NCBI RefSeq assembly: GCF_000982825.1
Contig: NZ_CP011047.1
Coordinates: forward strand, 4,092,001-4,156,000
Length of the DNA stretch: 64,000 nt
Origin: Cronobacter sakazakii
GTDB lineage: Bacteria > Pseudomonadota > Gammaproteobacteria > Enterobacterales > Enterobacteriaceae
Direction: 5' to 3'
Position 1 is the first letter of the stretch, and every line of letters begins with the position of its first letter. Made by a program: the position numbers and the translations under genes. The notes beneath the pieces are model-generated. The model was not told where the DNA came from. It did not search any database and saw only the letters and a list, made by a program, of their open reading frames with translations. Positions 59,279-64,000 of the stretch are shown here, one piece after another.

Positions 59279-60433
59279 CCGCGCCAGACGCTCCGCGGCG
59301 GCGAGCAGCGTCGCCTCCTGCTTGGCGAAGCAGAGGCGAATCAGCTTGTGCGGGAACGGGGCGTCGCAGAATACCGACAGCGGAATGGCCGCGACGCCCG
59401 CTTCCATGGTCAGCCATTCGCAGAAACTCACGTCATCAAGCGTTGAGATAGCGCTGTAATCCGCCAGCAGAAAATAGGTGCCTTCACAGGGCAGGATTTT
59501 AAAGCGGCTGTCACCGAGCGCCTGGATAAAGCGATCGCGGCGCGCGCGGTAAAACTCCGGCAAATCGAGATAGTGCGCAGGCTCGGCGCGCAGCATATCC
59601 GCCAGCGCCAGCTGCGCAGGCGTGTTGACGGAGAACGTCAGATACTGATGCACTTTGCGCAGTTCCGCGCTGAGCGCGGCGGGTGCCACGCAGTAGCCCA
59701 CTTTCCAGCCGGTCATGTGATAGGTCTTGCCGAATGACGACACCGCAATCGCCCGCTCGCGCAGCTGCGGATGCGCCAGCACGCTGGCGTGGCCCTCTTC
59801 GGCAAAACAGATGTGCTCATAAACTTCATCGCTCAACACGTAAATTTCACGCTCCTCGATGGCCTGCCAGAGCGCGGCGAAATCCGCGCTACGCCAGACG
59901 GTGGCGGACGGGTTATGCGGCGTGTTGAGGATAACCAGCCGGGTGCGCTCAGAGAGCAGCGCGGCGAATTGCGCCCAGTCCACGCGAAAATGCGGCGGCG
60001 TCAGCGCGATGCGCTTGAGCACGCCGCCGGACAGCGCCACGGCGGGCGCGTAACTGTCGTAGCTCGGATCGAAGCAGATGACTTCGTCGCCGGGGCGCAC
60101 CAGCGCGGTAATCGCCGCGTAGAGCGCCTCGGTAGCTCCCGCCGTGACGGTAATATCGCTGTTGGCATCCGGACGGTGGCCGTAGAGCGCCTCGGTTTTA
60201 TCGGCGATCGCCTCGCGCAGCGCCTGCACGCCGGTCATGGGCGCGTACTGGTTTGCGCCCGCCGCCACGTGGTGCGCCAGTCGCTCCTGTAAATAGCGCG
60301 GGCCGTCGAAATCCGGAAACCCTTGCGACAGGTTAATCGCCTGATGCTGCTGCGCCAGCGCGCTCATGCGGGTAAAAATGGTCGTGCCCAGCGCGGGCAG
60401 TTTGCTTTCTGGCGTCAACGGGGTATGGCTCAT
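59273..60433 (-). CDS. ybdL: Methionine aminotransferase YbdL (MtnE role)
   Basis: A 386-residue PLP-dependent class I aminotransferase, the E. coli YbdL length. The PLP lysine lies in SSFGKTYHMTGW, with the NTPHNPS loop and DEVYEH upstream. E. coli YbdL favours methionine. Here it is divergent from mtnBCD and can supply the last step of methionine salvage, from KMTB to methionine. MetJ-type boxes sit in the shared 136-bp promoter region. Confidence 0.94.
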   Translation of the reverse strand: MSHTPLTPESKLPALGTTIFTRMSALAQQHQAINLSQGFPDFDGPRYLQERLAHHVAAGANQYAPMTGVQALREAIADKTEALYGHRPDANSDITVTAGATEALYAAITALVRPGDEVICFDPSYDSYAPAVALSGGVLKRIALTPPHFRVDWAQFAALLSERTRLVILNTPHNPSATVWRSADFAALWQAIEEREIYVLSDEVYEHICFAEEGHASVLAHPQLRERAIAVSSFGKTYHMTGWKVGYCVAPAALSAELRKVHQYLTFSVNTPAQLALADMLRAEPAHYLDLPEFYRARRDRFIQALGDSRFKILPCEGTYFLLADYSAISTLDDVSFCEWLTMEAGVAAIPLSVFCDAPFPHKLIRLCFAKQEATLLAAAERLARL

Positions 60434-60484
60434 AACGGCTGATCCTTTCGCGCGGTGTCGTGTTGTTTTGATGTTATCTGTCTG

Positions 60485-60513
60485 TTGCCGACACTATAAC
60501 ACGATGCTACTCT
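60485..60513 (+). promoter_or_regulatory. Promoter of mtnBCD
   Basis: -35 TTGCCG (60485-60490), 17-bp spacer, -10 TACTCT (60508-60513). On the minus strand TTGCCA (60520-60515) with TATAGT (60498-60493) forms a 16-bp-spaced divergent promoter for ybdL. Confidence 0.6.
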
Positions 60514-60523
60514 CTGGCAATCA

Positions 60524-60547
60524 AGACGCTTAGACGTCTAAACGCTA
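60524..60547. promoter_or_regulatory. MetJ operator (three tandem met boxes)
   Basis: AGACGCTT, AGACGTCT and AAACGCTA in a row. The middle box is a perfect match to the MetJ consensus AGACGTCT and its neighbours differ at two to four bases. It lies just after the predicted mtnBCD start site. Confidence 0.85.
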
Positions 60548-60569
60548 ACGATATGCCTGCGGGGATGCG

Positions 60570-61184
60570 ATGAGTAAAGAGAGCCAACTGGAAGCGCTGG
60601 TGGCCGCCTGTCACTGGATTGGCGCGAAGGGCTGGGCGCCTGCTACCGGCGGCAATATGTCGCTGCGCGAAGACGCGCGCTGGTGCTGGCTAAGCGAATC
60701 CGGCAAAGATAAAGGCAGCCTGACGACAGACGATTTTCTGCAGGTGGAAATTGCCACTAACCTCGCGCCGTCCGGCCGTAAGCCCTCCGCCGAAACCGGG
60801 CTGCATACCCTGATTTATCGCCTGTTCCCGGAGGCGAACTGCGTGCTGCACGTGCATACCGTTAACGCGACGGTGCTGTCGCGCGTGGAGAAAAGCGACG
60901 CGCTGCATTTGTGCGGCTACGAGATGCAGAAATCGCTGGCGGGACAAATGACGCATCTTGATGATGTGCCTGTTGCCATTTTCGATAACGATCAGGATAT
61001 TGATGCTCTGGCGGAGCGCATTGCGCGTCACCACCGCCAGTTCCCGCTGCGCTACGGATTTCTGCTGCGCGGCCACGGGCTGACCTGCTGGGGGAGCGAT
61101 GTCGCCGTCGCGCGTCGCCATCTGGAGGGGCTCGAATTTCTGTTTGAATGTGAAATGCAGCGACGCCTGCTGGAGAGAGCATGA
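60570..61184 (+). CDS. mtnB: Methylthioribulose-1-phosphate dehydratase
   Basis: Class II aldolase-like zinc enzyme of the methionine salvage pathway. 204 residues: PATGGNMS near the N-terminus, AETGLH, zinc ligands in VLHVHTVNA and the distal His in LRGHGLTCWG. It overlaps mtnC by 4 nt. Salvage also needs mtnN, mtnK and mtnA; these are not in the window. Confidence 0.94.
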   Translation: MSKESQLEALVAACHWIGAKGWAPATGGNMSLREDARWCWLSESGKDKGSLTTDDFLQVEIATNLAPSGRKPSAETGLHTLIYRLFPEANCVLHVHTVNATVLSRVEKSDALHLCGYEMQKSLAGQMTHLDDVPVAIFDNDQDIDALAERIARHHRQFPLRYGFLLRGHGLTCWGSDVAVARRHLEGLEFLFECEMQRRLLERA

Positions 61185-61870
61185 TCCGCGCCATAGTTAC
61201 CGATATTGAAGGCACCACGACCGATATTCGCTTCGTTCATAACGTCCTTTTCCCGTATGCGCGCGAGCGTCTGGAGCGTTTTATCCGCTCGGGCGAGCAG
61301 CGCGAACCGGTGAATCTGCTGCTTAACGAGCTGCGCGGCGAGATCCACGCGCCCGCGGCGTCGGTGGATCAGCTGATTGAAACGCTCTTCACATTTATGG
61401 ATGAAGACCGCAAATCCCCCGCGCTGAAGTCGATTCAGGGCTATATCTGGCGCGAAGGCTACGACAACGGCGATTTTACCGGCCATTTGTACCCGGATGT
61501 CGTGCCCGCGCTGCGCCGCTGGAGCGATCAGGATATCGATATTTATATCTACTCCTCCGGCTCCGTTCCCGCGCAGAAGCTGCTCTTTAGCCACAGCGAT
61601 TACGGCGACGTCACGGAGCTTCTGAGCGGCTTTTTCGATACGCACGTCGGCGCCAAACGCCAGGTGTCGTCGTACCGCAATATCTCCATGAAAACCGGCG
61701 TGCCGGTGCATCAGATGCTGTTCCTCTCGGATATCCGCGAAGAGCTGGACGCCGCGCGCGAAGCGGGCTGGAAAACAGTCCAGCTCATCCGCGGCGAGCC
61801 TGATACGCAAAGTACCCACCGCCAGGTGTCCAGTTTCGATGACATTCACCCGGAGCAGATCCCGACATGA
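61181..61870 (+). CDS. mtnC: Enolase-phosphatase MtnC
   Basis: HAD-family enzyme that enolises then dephosphorylates DK-MTP-1-P. 229 residues; motif I is VTDIEGTTTDIRFV, motif II includes YSSGSVPAQKLL, and motif IV is FLSDIREELDAA. ATGA overlaps join it to mtnB and to mtnD. Confidence 0.95.
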   Translation: MIRAIVTDIEGTTTDIRFVHNVLFPYARERLERFIRSGEQREPVNLLLNELRGEIHAPAASVDQLIETLFTFMDEDRKSPALKSIQGYIWREGYDNGDFTGHLYPDVVPALRRWSDQDIDIYIYSSGSVPAQKLLFSHSDYGDVTELLSGFFDTHVGAKRQVSSYRNISMKTGVPVHQMLFLSDIREELDAAREAGWKTVQLIRGEPDTQSTHRQVSSFDDIHPEQIPT

Positions 61871-62409
61871 GCGCACTGACGATTTTTGCCGATAACGGTG
61901 CCAGCGAACCGCTGTGGCAGAGCACCGATGCCGACGCTATCCGCGAACAGCTTAACGCGCAGGGCGTGCGTTTCGAACGCTGGCAGGCCGACCGCGAGCT
62001 CGGTGATAACCCAACGCCGGAGACGGTGCTGACCGCCTATCAGCACGCGATTGACCTGCTGGTTGCGGAAAAAGACTACCAGAGCTGGGACGTCATCAGC
62101 ATGCGCGCCGATAACCCGCAGAAAGAGGCGCTACGCGACAAATTTCTCAATGAGCATACCCACGGCGAAGATGAAGTGCGGTTTTTCGTGGAAGGCGCCG
62201 GGCTGTTCTGTCTGCACATCGGCGACAAGGTGTATCAGGTGTTGTGCGAGAAGAACGATCTGATCTCGGTGCCCGCCGGCACACCGCACTGGTTTGATAT
62301 GGGCTCTGAGCCGCATTTCACGGCGATCCGCATTTTCGATAACCCGGAAGGCTGGATTGCGAATTTCACCGGCAGCTCGATAGCCGAAGCGTACCCGCGT
62401 CTGGGGTAG
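61867..62409 (+). CDS. mtnD: Acireductone dioxygenase
   Basis: Cupin metalloenzyme; with iron it gives the methionine precursor KMTB and formate, with nickel an off-pathway product. 180 residues. Metal ligands are seen in EHTHGEDEVRFF (H-X-H-X3-E) and GTPHWFDMG (His). Last gene of mtnBCD. Confidence 0.95.
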   Translation: MSALTIFADNGASEPLWQSTDADAIREQLNAQGVRFERWQADRELGDNPTPETVLTAYQHAIDLLVAEKDYQSWDVISMRADNPQKEALRDKFLNEHTHGEDEVRFFVEGAGLFCLHIGDKVYQVLCEKNDLISVPAGTPHWFDMGSEPHFTAIRIFDNPEGWIANFTGSSIAEAYPRLG

Positions 62410-62455
62410 CGTGCGGGTGGCAGTTGAATGTAGTGGGTGCCTGTAGAGGCGACAT

Positions 62456-62650
62456 GGCGGGTGCGCTTCGCTTACCCGCCCTACATCCCTTCAGGCACCG
62501 GTCTTCGTCGTTTGTAGGGTGGGTAAGCGAAGCGCACCCACCTTTCAGCAGCATTCACAACATGTACGTAGGGTGGGTAAGCGAAGCGCACCCACCTTTT
62601 TACAACACTCACAACATGTGCGTAGGGTGGGTAAGCGAAGCGCACCCACC
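62456..62650. repeat. Four REP-like units with a 54-bp tandem period
   Basis: One forward unit (62456-62484) and three inverted ones (62514-62542, 62568-62596, 62622-62650). The last three start exactly 54 bp apart and their 25-bp spacers are related (CACAACATGT). The arms in these three are GGTGGGT rather than GGCGGGT. The array lies between convergent mtnD and entF, where no gene is found. Confidence 0.85.
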
Positions 62651-62676
62651 GATGTACCCACCCAATTACACAAAAC

Positions 62677-64000
62677 CTACCCGAGAATTTCCCGCAATAC
62701 CGGGCCAATCACCTCGAACGCCTGCGGGGAGATAATCTCCACATGCGCGCAATCGACACTGTACACATCAAGCGCCCGCGTCCACGGTGCCCACGCCTCG
62801 TAAGGGTTAAGGCCCGGCGTCACGATGCGTTCGGCGACAAACAGCGTCGCGTTACCTTCAAAGCGCGTACTGCGCGCGGTAGAAAGCAGCCGCACCGCGT
62901 CGGCGTAATTGCCTTCGATGGTTTCAAAAAGCCTCGTCGACCCCTGCCCCTGCTGCGCGCTCACAAACGCCGCCCGCTCGCGCTCTATCTCCGCCAGCAC
63001 TTCCGGGTCGAGCTCGCGCCCGCCCTTCTCCTGCCAGTTTTGCGTTTCCGGCGGCCAGGTGTCGAGCAACCCGAGGAACGCCACCTCCTCGCCCGCCGCC
63101 TGTAACCGTGCGGCGACGCCATGCGCGATTGTCCCGCCGAGCGAATAGCCAAACAGCCAGTACGGCCCGTGCGGCTGCTGCTCGCGAAGTGTCGCATAAT
63201 GGCGGTCGCACAGTTCATCCACCGAGGCGCACTGTTGCATCGGCCCATCCGGGCGCGGCGACTGAATGCCCGTTATCGCCCAGCGCGGCGACAGCCAGCG
63301 TTGCAGAACGCTGAACTGCCAGGCGAAGCCCGACGCCGGATGGAAGCAGAACAGCGTCGGCCCGCTGCCTTCACGCAGCGGCAGAATGGCGTCAAAACCC
63401 GCCTGCTCCGCCTGCGCCTCACTTTGTGCGGCCTCAACGGCCGCCGCGAGTTTTTCCACCGTCGAGGCAATCATTACCTGCCCGACCGTAACAGGACGTT
63501 CCAGCTCACGCGTGAGCCTTGCCGCCAGACGCATCGCCAGCAGCGAATGGCCGCCAAGCGCAAAGAAATCGGCCTGGGCGTCGGTCACTTCCATACCTAA
63601 AAGTTCCGAAAAAGCGCGGGCGATCGCCGTCTCGCTGCCCGGCGCTACGGCTCTGCCCGGCTCACGCGCGGCAAGCTGCGGCAACGGCAGCGCTTTGCGA
63701 TCCAGCTTGCCGTTGGCGCTGAGCGGCAGCGCAGGCAACTGAACAAGCGTCACCGGCACCATATGCGCGGGCAGCCATTCGCTTAAGCGCGCGCGCAGTG
63801 CGGCCAAATCCAGCGTAGCGCCGGAGGCGGAAACCAGATAACCCACCAGCTGGCGCGCATCGCCGCCCGTTTCGGCATGGCTATTCAGCACGCAGGCGTG
63901 CGTCACCGCCTGCGCCACATCCGGCAGGCTCAGCATCACGCGGTCAATCTCGCCAGGCTCAATGCGCTGGCCGCGGATTTTCAGCTGATCGTCGCTGCGC
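62677..64000 (-). CDS. entF: Enterobactin synthase EntF, C-terminal part
   Basis: The 3' end of a non-ribosomal peptide synthetase; it continues past the right edge. From N to C the window holds the end of the adenylation domain (IRGQRIEPGEIDRV, then NGKLDRKALPLP), a carrier domain with the phosphopantetheine Ser in FFALGGHSLLAMRL, and a thioesterase with Ser in LFGYSLGGTIAHG, Asp in LLDTWPPE and His in DCAHVEIISP. This order and the neighbour genes fit EntF, which activates serine and releases cyclic enterobactin. Fur control would lie outside the window. Confidence 0.92.
   Translation of the reverse strand, partial: RSDDQLKIRGQRIEPGEIDRVMLSLPDVAQAVTHACVLNSHAETGGDARQLVGYLVSASGATLDLAALRARLSEWLPAHMVPVTLVQLPALPLSANGKLDRKALPLPQLAAREPGRAVAPGSETAIARAFSELLGMEVTDAQADFFALGGHSLLAMRLAARLTRELERPVTVGQVMIASTVEKLAAAVEAAQSEAQAEQAGFDAILPLREGSGPTLFCFHPASGFAWQFSVLQRWLSPRWAITGIQSPRPDGPMQQCASVDELCDRHYATLREQQPHGPYWLFGYSLGGTIAHGVAARLQAAGEEVAFLGLLDTWPPETQNWQEKGGRELDPEVLAEIERERAAFVSAQQGQGSTRLFETIEGNYADAVRLLSTARSTRFEGNATLFVAERIVTPGLNPYEAWAPWTRALDVYSVDCAHVEIISPQAFEVIGPVLREILG

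Noticed and set aside
62514..62650. Evenly spaced repeats as a possible CRISPR array
   Set aside because: The repeated units are palindromic REP-like elements and the 25-bp spacers are related to each other, not unique. No cas gene is present.

Overview
The window is chromosomal DNA from an enterobacterium. Gene content and order match the E. coli min 14-15 block (nag operon, asnB, met/leu/gln tRNA array, ubiF-miaB-ybeZYX-lnt, gltIJKL, leuS-lptE-holA-nadD, rsfS-rlmH-mrdAB-rlpA-dacA-ybeD-lipB-ybeF-lipA-tatE, pagP-dcuC, rna-rnk-ybdR-uspG-ahpFC-ybdO-ybdL, entF), but the proteins are diverged from E. coli and G+C is visibly higher. Two alpha-glucosidase genes beside a sugar ABC transporter, a Klebsiella-type NagE and a mtnBCD operon suggest Cronobacter or a close relative. 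The genus is an inference.

Layout. 1-6.75 kb: a partial lipoprotein gene, then nagE divergent from nagBAC-umpH with paired NagC operators and a CRP site (GlcNAc uptake and breakdown). 7-9.75 kb: asnB and a seven-gene tRNA operon (Met, Leu, Gln, Gln, Met, Gln, Gln). 9.9-20.5 kb: ubiF, miaB, ybeZ-ybeY-ybeX-lnt, then gltI-(SroC)-gltJKL for glutamate/aspartate uptake. 20.5-36.4 kb: ybeL, then the leuS/lptE/holA/nadD and rsfS/rlmH/mrdA/mrdB/rlpA/dacA groups (translation, LPS export, replication, cell-wall elongation), and lipoate genes. 36.4-42.8 kb: tatE, ybeM, crcB, a 28-codon pmrR-like gene, cspE, pagP, a complete IS1, dcuC and rna. 42.8-52.7 kb: an accessory segment between rna and rnk with a small exported protein, two GH13 glucosidases, an ABC sugar transporter and a gluconate permease. 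52.8-64 kb: rnk, ybdR, uspG, ahpF/ahpC, ybdO, ybdL, mtnBCD and the 3' end of entF.

Most of the window is conserved housekeeping. The points that stand out are: an intact 768-bp IS1 with a 9-bp target duplication 28 bp upstream of pagP; a tiny membrane-peptide gene resembling PmrR behind a PmrA-box-like sequence, close to pagP; a promoter plus terminator pair on the minus strand between ahpC and ybdO that would define an RNA of about 110 nt; palindromic REP-like units at three sites, including a 54-bp-period tandem array; an ERIC element inside ahpC-ahpF; and a glucosidase pair that differs at a residue linked to alpha-1,4 versus alpha-1,6 preference. I found no CRISPR array, prophage or defence system, and nothing I would call a wholly new multi-gene system.
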